Of a stretch of 64,000 nt of DNA, positions 35,617-48,620 are shown piece after piece (position 1 is the stretch's first letter; each line of letters begins with the position of its first letter). The stretch is from Panaeolus papilionaceus (lineage: Eukaryota > Basidiomycota > Agaricomycetes > Agaricales). The stretch spans positions 1,922,001 through 1,986,000 of the forward strand of contig JADNRZ010000006.1 in NCBI GenBank assembly GCA_015501605.1, read 5' to 3'. The notes beneath the pieces were generated by a model, which did no database searches, was not told where the DNA came from, and saw only the letters and a list, made by a program, of their open reading frames with translations. The position numbers and the translations under genes were made by a program.

Positions 35617-37088
35617 ATGGCGACAGTACACCCATCTAGAATGAGATTGATCCCAGAGCAACTTAGGGAAGCTCATCGTGGAGACTCTAGGACACGATCA
35701 CCATCCCCTAGGCGTCGCAGTCGTTCACCAAGGCGGACACGGAGTCGTACCCCGGATCGCGAGAGGGAAAGGGAGAGAGATAGAGGCAGGGATAGGGATA
35801 GGGATGATAAGGGGAGAACAGAGTACCGTGACTCAGACAGACGGCGAGCTAGTCCTCAATATGATGACTACAGGCGTCCCCCACCACCTCATATGTCAGA
35901 CAACAGAGGAGGACATGACAATATGTACCCTCCCCGTCAAGATCGCGGTGGGCATATTACTGCAGTTCCATATGGCTCAGCTGGTGCAGACTTCATGGAA
36001 AGGTGTGTTATACCGGTTTTCTGTGATAGTTCTTGTTGGCTGATAATTCCTTAGTCGTCGTTTGCAGCGAGAAGCTTCGGTGGTAGATATCTGGCCACCA
36101 TCACCCAAAGAACCTGCCCGAGCATTGTAGGTTGCACCATTCTATCGGATTTCCTTGTTATTCATACTGTTTCAGATCACCAGCCCGCAAAAAGTCAAGC
36201 AAACGCTCCAAAAGACGACGCTCTGTGTCGTCAGACTCGGATTCTTCTGAGGAGGAAAGAAGGAGGAAGGAGAAAAAGGAAAAGAAACGCGCAAAGAGAA
36301 AAGAAAAGGAAGAGCGTCGGGAAAAGAAAAAGCACCGCCGCTCTCGCAGTCGAGCCCGTGACAGTGAAGACGACGAGAGCGACGACGACCGCAGACATCG
36401 GACCAAGCATCGCCGTACGCGCAGCCCAGAGCGAGAGCGAGAACGGGACAGGAACAGGGACCGTGATGAGGAAGACGATCGCAGAGACCACCGTCATCGC
36501 CACCGTACAAGGAGTAAAAGCCTATCCCGCAGCAAGAGTCCGGAACAGACTGAAGGACGCATGGATATCGACAGGCAGGACAAGCCTCAACACCACCCCA
36601 GTGTACTTGCGTCGTCAGCTAGCAAGTCACGCCAGGTTTCTTCTGCTCCATCACAGGAAGATTCGGATGACGACGAAGTCGGTCCTCAGCCTATGTACAA
36701 GGCGACTGGCAACAAAAAGGTGGACGAGCGAGCTTATGGTGGTGCCCTTCTTCGCGGTGAGGGCAGTGCTATGGCTGCATTCTTGCAAGATGGAACAGAA
36801 TCCCGTATTCCTCGTCGTGGTGAAATTGGTTTGACATCTGACGAAATCGCCAAATACGAGGATGTTGGATATGTGATGAGTGGAAGTCGTCACAAGAGGA
36901 TGAATGCTGTTCGTATGAGGAAGGAGAACCAAGTCATTAGTGCAGAGGAGAAGCGTGGTATCTTGAAGTTGCAAAAAGAGGAACGTGACAGGAGAGAGCT
37001 AATCCTCCGGGAGGAGCTGTTGGAGATGATGAACGAAAAATTGAAATCGCAGGCTATCAGTGCTCATATTGACCCTCCTGTGGATTGA
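35617..37088 (+). CDS. NKAP: NKAP-like nuclear RNA-splicing protein
   Basis: Exons 35617-36002, 36055-36126 and 36176-37088 give 456 residues. The first two thirds are RS/RE/RD-rich low-complexity sequence with long Glu-Arg/Asp-Arg runs, as in splicing factors. The C-terminal ~110 residues form the conserved NKAP/SynMuv domain: YGGALLRGEGSAMAAF, IPRRGEIGLTSDEI, YEDVGYVMSGSRHKRMNAVR and AEEKRGILKLQKEE. Animal NKAP and its relatives associate with spliceosome and RNA-processing complexes in the nucleus; the same role is inferred here. Confidence 0.92.
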
Positions 37089-37422
37089 TCTTGTTTGTAT
37101 AATTTTACGGTATGTCCTTTTAGCTCGCCTTGGGATGGCGCGTACTAATTGCATTTCTCAGCATTTTGTGATCTTTTTAATATAGTCAAAACAATTGGAT
37201 ATGTTTTGTGAAATGCGTCCCAGATACACTAGTACTTTCAGATTAAGACATACAACGTTCCAGGCGTTTTGTCAGTTTGCATGTTCAATATCGCTTGGGC
37301 TTCAACAGGATAACGTTCTGGAAATGAGGATTGCTGATGAGCAAGGTGAGGTGTATTATTTAACGTCCCGCTTTCAGTCCCTGACATTCTTTCAGAATTC
37401 ACTTGTGGATTTCCCGAAACGT
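37089..37422. other. Convergent 3' region
   Basis: Space between the ends of the NKAP-like and esterase genes; terminators presumably lie here, but none is distinct. Confidence 0.4.
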
Positions 37423-38710
37423 TCACAAGCACTACATATCATGGAATCAGTGATCACTGGATTCCTTTACGAAATCGGGTGACTCACCTGAGAGTACCAG
37501 TCGTTGGAAAACTTGCAAGTATACGGGGATCGGCAAACTGTTGGGCCTGTGTATCCAATACTAATGTCCCAATTAGTGAGTTTGGGATTTCCCATAATTT
37601 AGACAAAAAATTACCCTCCGCATTGCCCATATTGTGTCTGTTGCGCACCGCCTGCGGTTGTTGTCGTCGTCGGTGGCCTGGTGGTAGGAGCAGTAGTTGG
37701 TGCTACGGTGGTCGTCGGACTGGATCCTCCGAGTAGGCCAAACCACGTCAGAACGTCGTTTCCTTGGGTTGGGATGTCGTGTCCATGAGGAGAGTCGATG
37801 GCCTCAAAGTTAGGGCCAAAGATTTTGCGATTCCATCCGCTCAGTGGGTTGTTGCTCAGGGTGGTGGTCGGGTTTTGGCTGTATCCGAAGACGTTGGTCC
37901 ACTGCTTGATAGCCTCGCCGTGGTTGTTGTAATTAAGAACGGTATCGCTGATATAGGTATTTTCAATTCAGTCTTCTTTTTTTCCTGATGGAATTACTTA
38001 CGTTCGTCCGTGCCAGATTTGCATCCTTGGGCGAGGGCCAGTGTAACCGGGATACCCATTTCGCACTTGATCACCCTGAACTTTGGATTAGGTCAAAAGA
38101 TCCGCCTAAAATAATATAGGCTCACCCATTGTTGAGCAGTCTTTGAGAGACGTCCTTGGGCACACTCGCTATTCCACATGCCTGATCCAGCGAAGCAACC
38201 ATATGGAACACCAGCCCAGGAAGAAGCAGCAGCGAAGAGATCTGGATATGCACCAGCGAGGAGCTGTGTCATCATTGCACCAGAGGAACCACCAAAGGCG
38301 AATACGCGCGATGCGTCCACGTTATAGGTCTTGATGGCATAGCGGACCATGGAGGCGATACCCAGGGAATCCCCACCACGATCATGGGTCAAGGTTTCAG
38401 TGGAGTGCACATCCCAGCATCCTCCAGAGTCGGGTGCATGGGGGTAGATGAGCATGTAGCTCTTGTGCCTGTCTGCCAGGTTGGCGAATGGTGTGCTGCC
38501 AAAGAAAGATTGGGCGGTGCCCTGACAGTGATGGGATGCGACAATCAGGGCTGGTCGGGCAGCGAGACCATTGGGACGATACGTGAACATGCGAACGCGA
38601 GTGGGGTTGGTGCCGAAGTTGGTGACCTCTTGGAGCTGGTTCTCTGCTGCGAGGACATTGACCACAGCTATGACTGCGGCACTGAGGATGCTCAGAAGTG
38701 GGCGGAACAT
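37423..38710 (-). CDS. CE1 esterase (acetylxylan/feruloyl type) with C-terminal CBM1
   Basis: Minus-strand exons 38710-38126, 38075-38002, 37947-37615, 37560-37488 and 37431-37423 give 357 residues. A signal peptide (ends VLAAEN) is followed by an alpha/beta hydrolase of the PHB-depolymerase-like CE1 type: nucleophile motif GGSSGAM, a WHGRTDTVLNY segment with the likely catalytic Asp, and PHGHDIP with the likely His. A Thr/Pro-rich linker leads to a CBM1 ([15 protein letters not shown] to NDWYSQCL). The last exon is only nine bases (Cys, Leu, stop). It should deacylate xylan or release ferulate while bound to cellulose. Confidence 0.9.
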
Positions 38711-40124
38711 TTTGTGAGGTGGGGCAAAAATAGAATAATGATTGACGACTTATATATAGCCCTGGTAGGCGACCGATTCTCTTTCATTCGCAGAAATCTC
38801 CTCTTGCTCAACCTTCATGAAAAACAGATTCCGATAACTTACCGTTACTTACAATTCGTGACTGATGAAAATCCGTGAACATCACTCCTATCCGCCAGTG
38901 GTAGCACCACTCTCTGCCCCAGAACCAGTTAAAACGCATGTTCGTCGCCGTGCCAAGGCCACTTTCGCATCTTCAGCCGTTCAGGATTGCATCCTGCCGT
39001 ACCTGGTGACACGTCGAGGTCATTTCATAATTCAGAGTTCTGCAACCGTCTAACATTCCGGCCCTCGACAAAATTGTTTAGCCACACAAAATATCCGATC
39101 CCAATGCCAGTAAGCAGTGCCCTATAACCTTTCGTGAATAATTCACTCACCCCACAGACTGACAGAAATTATTCGTGCTGCCTCGTTCTCAGGCTCCTGG
39201 AGAAGTCAAAATAGGGTAACATCCCGTGTCCCGATCAAAAGGCGAACATATTCCGCCTATGCTGGTGATAGTTCCGCATGCAGTGTTATTTCAGAGCCAT
39301 CCGTTTTATTGATACTTGTGAACGTGTTCTAACGTCACATCTCTTATCGTGTTCTACTTTTCTCTTTCTGACCTCTTCAATTTCAGCACTCTGGTCAGGA
39401 ATTCCCCTCGCCTGAGTCACTTGGGGTCATCGACTACGAGCGCATTTCCTCAGGGATGCCTATAGGCTCCCAGATATCAAGCCTATAAAATGTGCTTCAC
39501 GGCATTTCGAGATATGTGCACTGATAATATGACCACCTTTTGAATAGATTGCCCTTCAAATTAATGCCCTTCCATCACGTTGTTTCAGGAAGATGCGAAC
39601 CCTATCATGCATGATGAAAGATAAGTCTGTACCCTGTTCTTCATACACTATACGTCCATTGGAGTAGATTGACAGATACATACATTATTTGGCAGGCCCT
39701 CGTCTGCTCTTTTCATCGTGGTAACTCTTATGACGGTTCCCTATGCTGGACGCTTCAGGAGATTATGGTTTGAATATAAAGCTGACACCTGTTCATCCCA
39801 GCTCCTCTTCATCTCGGCGACAACACCAGCTACTCACCTGCTAATTTACGTGTAAGTAACTCCCGTAGGTTGTTCATTGGTTCTCCCTGCATAACTTAGT
39901 TGTCCTTAGTTAAAAACGCTCACAATTGGAGGTTTGACCCTTATGTGAAGTCGCGACCCTTCGAAAAGAGCCTTAATCGTTGACACTTCCCCACTGGGTC
40001 AGCATTTATCGATTTCAGGGATGATTAAGACCTATATCAAGAACTCATAGTACCCCATCGATCCAAGTTACTAAAACTCCCTTCACTCTTGTCTCCCCAT
40101 CTTTCCCAAGAACCCCCAGTGACT
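38711..40124. other. Long intergenic stretch, nothing recognised
   Basis: Promoter regions of two divergent genes. Several T-rich stretches, no gene, no repeat found. Confidence 0.4.
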
Positions 40125-41230
40125 ATGACTGACATTGCTACTTTTGCCCCAAAATCGTCTATGCTGCCCCTCAGCGCTCATGCTACTTGTCAGACGTCCA
40201 TGAAATCTAATGCACCTGCTTCATGTCCTTCAATCCCATCCGAAAATGGTCGGCGTAGCGTGAATCCAACACAACAATCAACGCGTGCTGCCAGTGCCAG
40301 TGTCGCTCCATCTTCATCCTCGAACTCTCAGCTGGCGATGATGCTCTCGGAATCGTACAGCGAAATTGAGACTTTGCAATCGGAGCTGGCGTCTGTGAGA
40401 GCTCGGGCAGAAGCAGCGGAGAAGAGAGCAGCGGAGCTTGAAGAAGAACGTGCCCGATCCCTCGCCAAGGGAAAAGGGAGAGCAATACCTGACCCCGACA
40501 CGAGGCAGCTTCAAGACGAAGTTCAAAAACTGCAACAATCCCTAGAACAGCTCACAATTTTATACGACGACTCTCAGAAGCTCTGCAAGGAATACGAAGC
40601 GCAGCATCAATCGGTCTTGGCTGTCTGGTCGGACATAGATGGCTTGTATAACGCCCACCACGATACAATGAGAGGAGCAAATCGGATAGTATCTCAGCAC
40701 TTCCATGCGGTGCTCAATGGCTCCACACGTCAGGAAAGGATGAAGGCAGTCTCCTTAACAGGGTCAGAGTGGATGGGAGGATTGGGCAGTGGTCAGAATA
40801 ACATCCACTCAAGTAAGCCCGCTTCGATGGGCAGCATATTAGGCCAAAAAGCTGGTCCGAGTAGTCGCTCACAAAGTTCCATGAGCGAAGGTTTGATGAC
40901 CCGCTCGGCCGTCGCTAGAAGTTCATCATCCGCTTCTCAGCCTCGTGTTCCCACTGCCTCTGCCTCTCTGGACACACTGGACTCCCGGCCAACCATCAGT
41001 CCAGAAATCATGGCGCTGCTTTGTGCCGAGGGAAGTGCAGGTATGAATATATTCTTATTTAAGCTTCTCTTTACTGTCGCCCTAAAATCCAATTCATTTG
41101 TTTAGTAACCCCTGAAGATTACCTCGATTTCCTTGAGCGCCCAACGACAACGAGAAGCAGTTATAGTGATGAACGCTACGACTACCTACCCGAACCCAGA
41201 CAGCACCAGAGCAGTTGTGATATCCTTTAG
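40125..41230 (+). CDS. Ser-rich coiled-coil protein, function unknown
   Basis: Exons 40125-41040 and 41106-41230 give 346 residues. A Ser/Pro-rich N-terminus is followed by a clear coiled coil at about residues 75-160 (ETLQSELASVRARAEAAEKR, then ARQLQDEVQKLQQ-type heptads), a Ser-rich linker and an acidic tail. The KGKGRAIP segment is a short basic patch often seen in mushroom proteins and could help nuclear entry. The frame stays open further upstream, but 40125 is the first ATG. No domain is recognised. Confidence 0.75.
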
Positions 41231-42004
41231 TTAAATGTGCGGTGAGCGTTAGCTACTTGTGATCTACTTGGATCATACTTAGGCGTTTCGCAATTTGATC
41301 ATCAATTCAACAGTGGAAAGCATAGATAGGCAATGGAGGTCATACGAAACGGAGGTACTGGAGCCTCGGAGAAGTTCCTGTCAACGTACTACGGGATGGG
41401 CTAGGCGGTCTGAGTTAGCATATACTAGATATCCTTCCCTCCGTTTTCCTGGCGACCTTAACTTAACCCCCTGCTTGATACAAAAATCTGCTTCAACTAA
41501 CCACTTAATTATCCAATGTGTATCACATTACTGACCAGACATTATGTCCGCTGTTCAAGAAGGTACTTCGAAGACTCACGTTTGACTACACTGTTGGCGT
41601 AAGCATTAGACATACACATAAACAAACGCCCCGACTCGGAACCCTGGATTCTCGGAGCATTTTCGGTGTTGTTCTCTATATACCAATCCTACGCAAATGA
41701 CATGTAATTTCCGAGTGACAACTCTATATCTACACTGCTTCGACATATGAATAGGCTGTATCATGTCCATTTAGCTATATGTTTCTCAGCACATCATGTA
41801 ATCAAATTTAAGCCTTCCATTCATAGTCCTGATTCCTTGGGTGTGGACTTGGAGTCAGTCGAGGTATAGTACAGGTACATTGACCTTTTGATAATTTCGC
41901 TGTTGAAAATCTTGGCGTAAGAAGCTGACTGCAATGTAAAAGGGTTGAAGTTTGACGAATGAGAACTACGTAGAGCTTCGAGTCGACGACACACCATGTG
42001 TGAG
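41231..42004. other. Intergenic, nothing recognised
   Basis: No coding feature supported. It leads into the dispersed repeat. Confidence 0.35.
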
Positions 42005-42345
42005 CCAAGCGTTCTTGCTCGAGTTTCGGATAGCATCGAACCGGTCCGACAAACGCGATGCAGCAACTGGAGTCTCTCACAAGGCCCAAAAAGTTTTGCT
42101 CTCAGTTTTTGGTGGGGCGAGAAAACTCTCATCAGGAATATCTTGGACAAATGGCAAACTGAGTACTGAATAGTATTGAATGAAAGGCAGCGCGACATTA
42201 TTCAAGGTGCGCACGTTCAAACTTCTGCAGGTCTCCGACGACTACGGCGGTACATGCAGTCATACGCTGGTGTAATCTAGGCAGGCTGAGGAAGCGCGGT
42301 AGCTACTTGCACCATATGTATCGAGCGAGATTGATATCTATCTAT
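42005..42345 (-). repeat. Dispersed repeat R1, second copy
   Basis: Reverse-complement match to 22455-22795. The plus strand codes for the shared peptide LLEFRIASNRSDKR in an open frame beginning near 41952. Both copies sit a few hundred bases upstream of a plus-strand gene, but their orientations relative to it differ. Confidence 0.6.
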
Positions 42346-42516
42346 CAAGCTCAAGGGAACTACCCTTTCAAATTTGTTCGAACATATCAATCATCCCACC
42401 ATCGTGATTCGTTCCCGGTACTTTCTCGCCAGGATGGCGGTACTAAAGCGCTGATGAGACACACCTGGGTGTATGACATATTTTCATAATACGTACAGAC
42501 AGCTCTGTCTCCTCTC

Positions 42517-42524
42517 TATAAAAA
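42517..42524 (+). promoter_or_regulatory. TATA box
   Basis: TATAAAAA, 71 bases before the start codon of the gene at 42595. Confidence 0.6.
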
Positions 42525-42594
42525 CCAGCCGAACCCTGCATGGAGCACCAAGCACCTTCATCTCAATACCCATCTTTTTCCCTTTCTCTCAAAC

Positions 42595-43454
42595 ATGTCT
42601 GTCCCAGATTTTATGCTCGACCCTAATGTCGTTTTGAAAGATGGTATGAGCTGTAGTCATGGATGCAACTCAATCTACGCGCGCTTACTAGCCGACTAGA
42701 TGCTAAATGGCGATATAAGACCGCACCGGATTACTCCCTGACTAATGCCACCTTCGAAGAGACAAAGACGACAAACTGGGCAGCCGACTCTCTCGAAGGG
42801 TTGGTTCAGAACCTCGTCAAAAACTGGGAGAAGGAGGCCTCATACAAGGTCGACCCCACTGAATGGCGTACGATTTCCCAGGAAAAGTATGCCTTTCACC
42901 TCAACGGTGGCAGGAAAATGACAGCGGACGACATGCTTAAGGTTGGGACGTACAACGCGTTGATTGGGGAGGATGGCGTCAAAGGCGCCTATGAGCTGCC
43001 TGCTATGGATTTTACAAAATCTCATAAGCTCTTCAAAGGCGCGATGAAGACTTTCAATTGGGAGGTTCTCGAGATCCTTGGGGGACCCCCAAAGGTCAGT
43101 ATCAGGTGGAGACATTGGGGTGAGTACTGTTTTATTCATTTCTTATGATAGACATCGTTCGAACGCCGAGCGTATCGCTGACACGACTCAATAGGCAAGA
43201 TGACAGGAAACTACCGTGCACAACTGAACTCTGGAAGAAGTATCTTTGCCAAGGCCAATAACCAACTCATCGAAGTATTCGGTGTTACTGTGGCGCAGGT
43301 AAACGCGAAGTTTGAGATTGAGAGCGTGGAGACGTTTTGGGATCCACAGCAGTTGTTTAAACAACTGCTATCGGAAGGATTACAGAACTTAGAGGGCGAA
43401 ACTGTCGAAGAATTGGTCCCACTCGCATCGGGAGCTTGTCCAGTCGCTCATTAA
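42595..43454 (+). CDS. Pathogen-related-protein (PRP)-like, SnoaL/NTF2-type fold
   Basis: Exons 42595-42643, 42700-43119 and 43195-43454 give 242 residues. It resembles the plant pathogen-related protein family in order and spacing of motifs: WRYKTAPDYSLTN, NLVKNWEKEASYKVDP, a NGGRKMTADDMLKVGTYNAL segment, GGPPKVSIRWRHWG, then LIEVFGVTVAQV and a C-terminal GACPV. Many fungi carry such a protein. The fold is thought to be a SnoaL/NTF2-like cone that binds small molecules; no substrate is known, so the role is open. There is no signal peptide, so it is probably cytosolic. Confidence 0.85.
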
Positions 43455-43757
43455 TTTAATTAAATTCGGACGGCATAGAAGGAAGGATATAAATGGATTC
43501 AGGACCTTCGAAACAACAAACCCTTTTTATGTGCGACTGAATTTTTATATTTGTGCGAAACAGTTTGGGCTTGCATTCCACGCAGTGGCAGACTTTTAGT
43601 ATAATAACGTTATTTATCATGAACCTGATAAGCTTTGATAATGATCTGCCACAAGTTTTGCGTCATACATACCAGTGGGAAGGAATACGCATATGGACAC
43701 ACGCGTCTAGGATCATGGGACCTTTATCATGCAAAGAATTTCAATTTGGATGTATAA

Positions 43758-45002
43758 TTACCATAGATAACGATATGTAGCCATCTGATCCTTGAACCTT
43801 ATAATTTGACCTTTCGTGAACTCAGTCAAGCATGAATCGTCGCTGTAGTCCATGAAGTTGTCTGCAAAATCGACCCACTTTAGCACCAGCACACTATCGT
43901 AAACGAGTAAATTAGACATACGAATTGGATCTAGACCATCATCATCTGGGCAGCTGTCACGACCAACAGGACACCCAGAGGATGGCCCATTCTGCAAGGG
44001 AGTGTCTTTGACAAAGTCGCCATCTCCGTGGTCGCACTTATTGGTGTTGTCGTCCGTTTGGAAGGTGTGCCAAAGGCCAACCCAGTGACCCACCTCATGC
44101 GTGGCGGTCTGGAGGTTATATGAATGCGCTATTCCTTCAGAATCCCTGAAAGTGAACACACCTGTCCCTCATTATAAGGTGCTAATTTGCCACCTGGCAG
44201 AGTCTCAACATGGAGTACTGCACGATTGGGATTATTAATTGTGCTGAATGTTCAGAGCATGAGGAAGGCGACATACCGACACCATCAAGATCCGGCTTCT
44301 TTTCATAATCCCATGGGAATGTCGCGTAACCAAGAAGGGAAGGAGAATTAGGCGGTGGGTTTTTGAATCTGCAAGGAATGATTCGAAAGTTAGGACCGAG
44401 AATGGCTGCGCCATGAATCAATTGCGTACCCAACTGTGAAGATGTTCAGGGTTTCAGGGCCTCCATCGCGCAACCTTTGCACCATGTCTTTACTTTCATA
44501 ATTGTCAGGATAAACCTTTTGATACCAGTCCGGGTTGACAGAGCGAGTGGTCTTAAGCAGGGAGAATGAAAGACCTGAACCCTTGTAACCTTGGTTCAAG
44601 ACAACAACTTGTTGTTGGATCATTTCATCTCTGTAGTTGGACGTAAGACTGAGAACTTGCGAGGATTTGGCAATTCACAGGCAAGCATGACTCACGGAAT
44701 ATTGCCACCTTCACGAGACTCATCTTCGGAGATGATATGGAATACGACTTCCACTTCAACCTGTTTGGATTTCTGGTCCTTTCTCAAGGCCTTTCTCCGG
44801 GTGTTGAAATCTTTCTCAATTCTGAGACGCTCTGAATGACTGGGGGTAGCTATACCACACCCCGGCCGTGAGCCCCTATAACGTTCGTAAGTATGTGTCA
44901 CTGAATACAGAGCGAAGACACTCGTGCTCACTGGATCGAGGCAAGTGCACCAACTGAGAGTTGAGCAACACAAAAGAAACCGACAAGAAGCGGGCGAAAC
45001 AT
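43758..45002 (-). CDS. Secreted M43-type zinc metalloprotease, intact copy
   Basis: Seven minus-strand exons: 45002-44932, 44875-44696, 44630-44430, 44368-44277, 44217-44162, 44108-43922 and 43861-43758, giving 296 residues. A signal peptide (MFRPLLVGFFCVAQLSVGALA) is followed by a short propeptide. The catalytic part has the zinc motif [11 protein letters not shown], conserved Cys pairs ([17 protein letters not shown]) and the Met-turn [10 protein letters not shown]. It matches the pappalysin/cytophagalysin (M43) group of fungal extracellular proteases. It is the functional twin of the pseudogene at 23295-24571, in inverted orientation. The TATAAAT box lies at about 45056-45062. Confidence 0.92.
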
Positions 45003-45956
45003 GATTTGAGTAGTCAGTCAAGTTGGGTGACAATCGAAAAGGAATGAAGGCGCATTTATATGTTTTCATAGAGTGCCGTATAGTGACTGCTGGAGCGAAT
45101 TAAGAATTCTCCTTCCGAGCAACGGTAGGCGCATCAGCGAACAGAAGCAGGGACTCAGGGACGACTGAACACTGTGGCGCTTCGAAGGTCGAACTAGGTC
45201 GAGGTGTCATAAAAAACAAAGGAAAATATCATAGCCTAAGCGAAATGGACTCGGAATGAGGACGCTAGCCAGATGGCTACTAGCGAGTTCAGATTTGATT
45301 CACGCGGTTCTAAATCCCTTCAGTGCTTTCAACAATATTATTATACCTTACTTCTCAAGGAAACCTCAGCGCTTCAGCCCATGCCTAAATGCCTGACACG
45401 CATGAAAGTCGAATGCAAAAATATCTAAATCAGGGAAATAATCTGAAGCCTTCGAAGCGCTGGACTGTTTGCCCTCCGGGGGATAGATTGGTCTCAACTT
45501 CAGGAATTGTTGGACGAAAAACACATCAGTTCTCTGACACGTATCGATTTGCTTTTTTTTTCAGGTGTCGAAAGTACTGAGCTTCCCCGTCCCTGCAAAA
45601 ATCCTTTACCGTCAGTTCACCATCAGGTCTCCAGTACATAGAATATTTTGCCCAATTTTTGGCCTATACGTATACTTGTTTTCTGTGGTATCTAGCTGCC
45701 AATTTAGCGCTCTTTCACTTACCCATAGCCCCTATTTTGTCGGACCAATTATAATAGACGTGATGATCGTGCGAATGGGTTTCCCTGGATGACTCGGAAA
45801 GAACACAGAGCAGGTGATCAGAGATCAATACATTTTGCAAAAAGGCGGATGCTCAGATCTTTGCGCCCGTTATCTCTCCTCAAATCTCCATCTCTCATCT
45901 GTAGGCGACAGTCAAATATCCTCAGTGTACACCAACATTTTAGATTCTGTCGAAAC
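45003..45956. promoter_or_regulatory. Divergent promoter region
   Basis: Lies between the protease (minus) and lysyl-tRNA synthetase (plus). About 45003-45200 is shared, inverted, with the flank of the protease pseudogene. No gene seen. Confidence 0.45.
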
Positions 45957-48249
45957 ATGGCCTCAGAAGCACCTGCTAATACTGCTCAGGCAGCGGGTAC
46001 CCATAAGGACCCAGTAACGGGAGAGCTGATCTCCAAGACGTGAGTTATTGATCAGGACTTGGTATCTTAATGTGATTTTAATCGAAGATAATATAGGGAA
46101 CTTAAGCGTCGCGAGAAGCAACGCGCAAAGGACTCTGCAAAGGCCTCCAAGGCTGCAACGACACCTGCACCCAAGGCTAAGGAGGCTACTGGCACTGCAG
46201 CACCCAGTGAGGACGATCTCAACCCCAATGTATGTAATTTATGACTCGAATCATAGTTGTAGTACTGAACGAGTCATAGCAATATTTTGAATTGAGGTCG
46301 CGTCAAGTCCTTGAGATGAAGAGGACTCAACAGCCCAACCCATACCCCCACAAGTTCCACGTAACGAGGTCCCTCCAGTCATACGTGGAGAAGTATGGTC
46401 CCGAAGGTGTCATTCCAGCTAGCACCAAGGTCGAAGGTGTTACAGAAAGTTTGGCAGGTCGTATTCACAACATTCGGGCCAACGGTGCTAAGCTTAAGTT
46501 CTATGACCTGCACGGAGAAGGCTTCAAGGTCCAAATTATGGCCACACAACAGTGCGTTTATTGCATCACTTTTTATGATATTATGTTAAAGAAACATCAT
46601 ATGCAGAGATGATGCCAACCCGGACGGCTTTGTCGCAAACCACGAAAAGTTCCGTCGTGGTGACATTGTCGGTGTCACCGGAACTCCTTCTCGCACTAAG
46701 AAGGGCGAACTCAGTATTAACCCCTCCTCAATGACGCTTCTCGCTCCAAATCTTCACCTTCTTCCCTCATCCCATTTCGGCCTCAAGGACCAGGAAACGC
46801 GTTACAGGAAGCGCTACCTCGATCTCATCCTCAATGACAACACCCGTCGTCTCTTTATCACCCGCAGTCGTATTATTAACTATGTCCGCCGCTTTTTGGA
46901 CAACATGGGCTTCATGGAGGTTGAGACTCCTATGATGTCCATCCTTGCTGGAGGCGCAACCGCTAAGCCCTTCGTCACCCACCACAACGACCTTGACCTG
47001 GACCTATACCTCCGTATCGCACCCGAACTCTACCTCAAGGAACTCATTGTTGGTGGACTTGATCGTGTCTACGAAATTGGTCGTGTCTTCCGCAACGAGG
47101 GTATTGACTTGACTCACAACCCCGAATTCACCATCTGCGAATTTTATATGGCCTATGCCGATATGGAGGATCTGATGGATATCACTGAGGCGATGTTGGA
47201 AGGCCTGGTCAAGACCTTGACTGGCGGAAAGACCACCATCACTTACCATCCTGATGGAAACAAGGGTCAGGAGGGCGCACGCGAGGTTACCCTCGAGTTC
47301 AAGAGGCCTTGGCCAAGATATGACATGATCACCACTTTGGAGGAGAAGTTGGGAGTCACGTTCCCTCCCGGTAACGAGTTGCACACTGATGAGACCAACC
47401 AGTTCCTCAGGGGTCTTTGCATCAAGGTAATATCATAATGTCTCTTCTATTATTCTAGACCTTACTGATGCGTGTCCTCCTTAGCACAACGTCAACTGCA
47501 GTGAACCCCGCACCAACACTCGTCTTCTCGACAAGCTCGTCGGTGAATTTATTGAGCCTCTCTGCGTGTCTCCCGCCTTCATCGGTATGTCCACTTTTCT
47601 ATCCAAATTTTCTCTGACCTAATATTGGTTACGCTACCAGTCGGCCATCCTCAAGTTATGTCCCCTCTCGCCAAGTGGCATCGTTCCCGCCCAGGTCTCT
47701 GCGAGCGTTTCGAGGGCTTTATGTGCGGAAAGGAGTTCTGCAACGCTTATACTGAGTTGAACGATCCATTTGAGCAGAGATTGAGGTTTGAAGAGCAGGT
47801 ACGTAACCTTTCGTCTTCATCTTTTACAAGGTAGATTATTGATGTGACATCATTTTTTTTCTCATTTAACAGGCAAGGCAAAAGGCTCAGGGTGACGACG
47901 AAGCTCAGGGCATTGACGAGACCTTCATTGACGCGTATGTTTTCCCTCTTTATCAGAAAAATGGCACTTTGGGTTAACTTCACCTGCCCGTCATCCAGTC
48001 TTGAACACGGTCTTCCACCAACCGGTGGTTGGGGTCTGGGTATCGACCGTCTCGTCATGTTCTTGACTGACTCAACCAGTGCGTATCCATATTTAATCCA
48101 TATCCAAAACACAACTGGCTGACCGGGCGCTCTTTCTTACATCAGACATCAAGGAAGTCCTTCTCTTCCCCGCCATGAAGCCTTTGGACCACAACCCACC
48201 CCCCGCCGTTCCCGGAGGCCATCCACTCGGCCAGTCTGGTCAAATCTAA
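45957..48249 (+). CDS. KRS1: Lysyl-tRNA synthetase, cytosolic class II
   Basis: Nine exons: 45957-46039, 46097-46229, 46280-46551, 46607-47426, 47485-47584, 47641-47798, 47873-47934, 47999-48078 and 48146-48249, giving 603 residues. A Lys/Ala-rich N-terminal extension precedes the OB-fold anticodon-binding domain ([19 protein letters not shown]). The class II catalytic core carries motif 2 ([20 protein letters not shown]) and motif 3 ([13 protein letters not shown]). It charges tRNA-Lys for cytosolic translation. A housekeeping gene of normal length. Confidence 0.96.
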
Positions 48250-48620
48250 AGTTGAAGTCATAACCATAACTCAGAAGGATTGAATTGGCAAGAGGCTCGC
48301 AAGAGAAAAATCCAATCCCAAACTTTTTTTACTACAAAAATAACCCGCGCTTGGTGGTGTGTTTTATAATAGAGCTTTTCTTAATGCTAGAGTTTTTTTT
48401 GCTATCCTCAATTGACTGCTTGATTCATTGTCTGTTCTTGATCGACTATTTGTTTGATGAGTGCTTATCAGGAGTTCTTTTTAGTGGTGGACTGATTTTG
48501 ATTGCGATCATGTTGGAGGTTTCAAACAAAGCTCTATCTCAATCTCTGGGTGACCCAGACACGCCATTCGCCATCCAACACCAAGAGTCAAGCAACCAGC
48601 ATAGATTCTACGTCGGATCT
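48250..48620. other. Convergent 3' region
   Basis: Space between the ends of lysyl-tRNA synthetase and the first CBM1-only gene, with T-rich runs on the plus strand. No gene. Confidence 0.4.
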
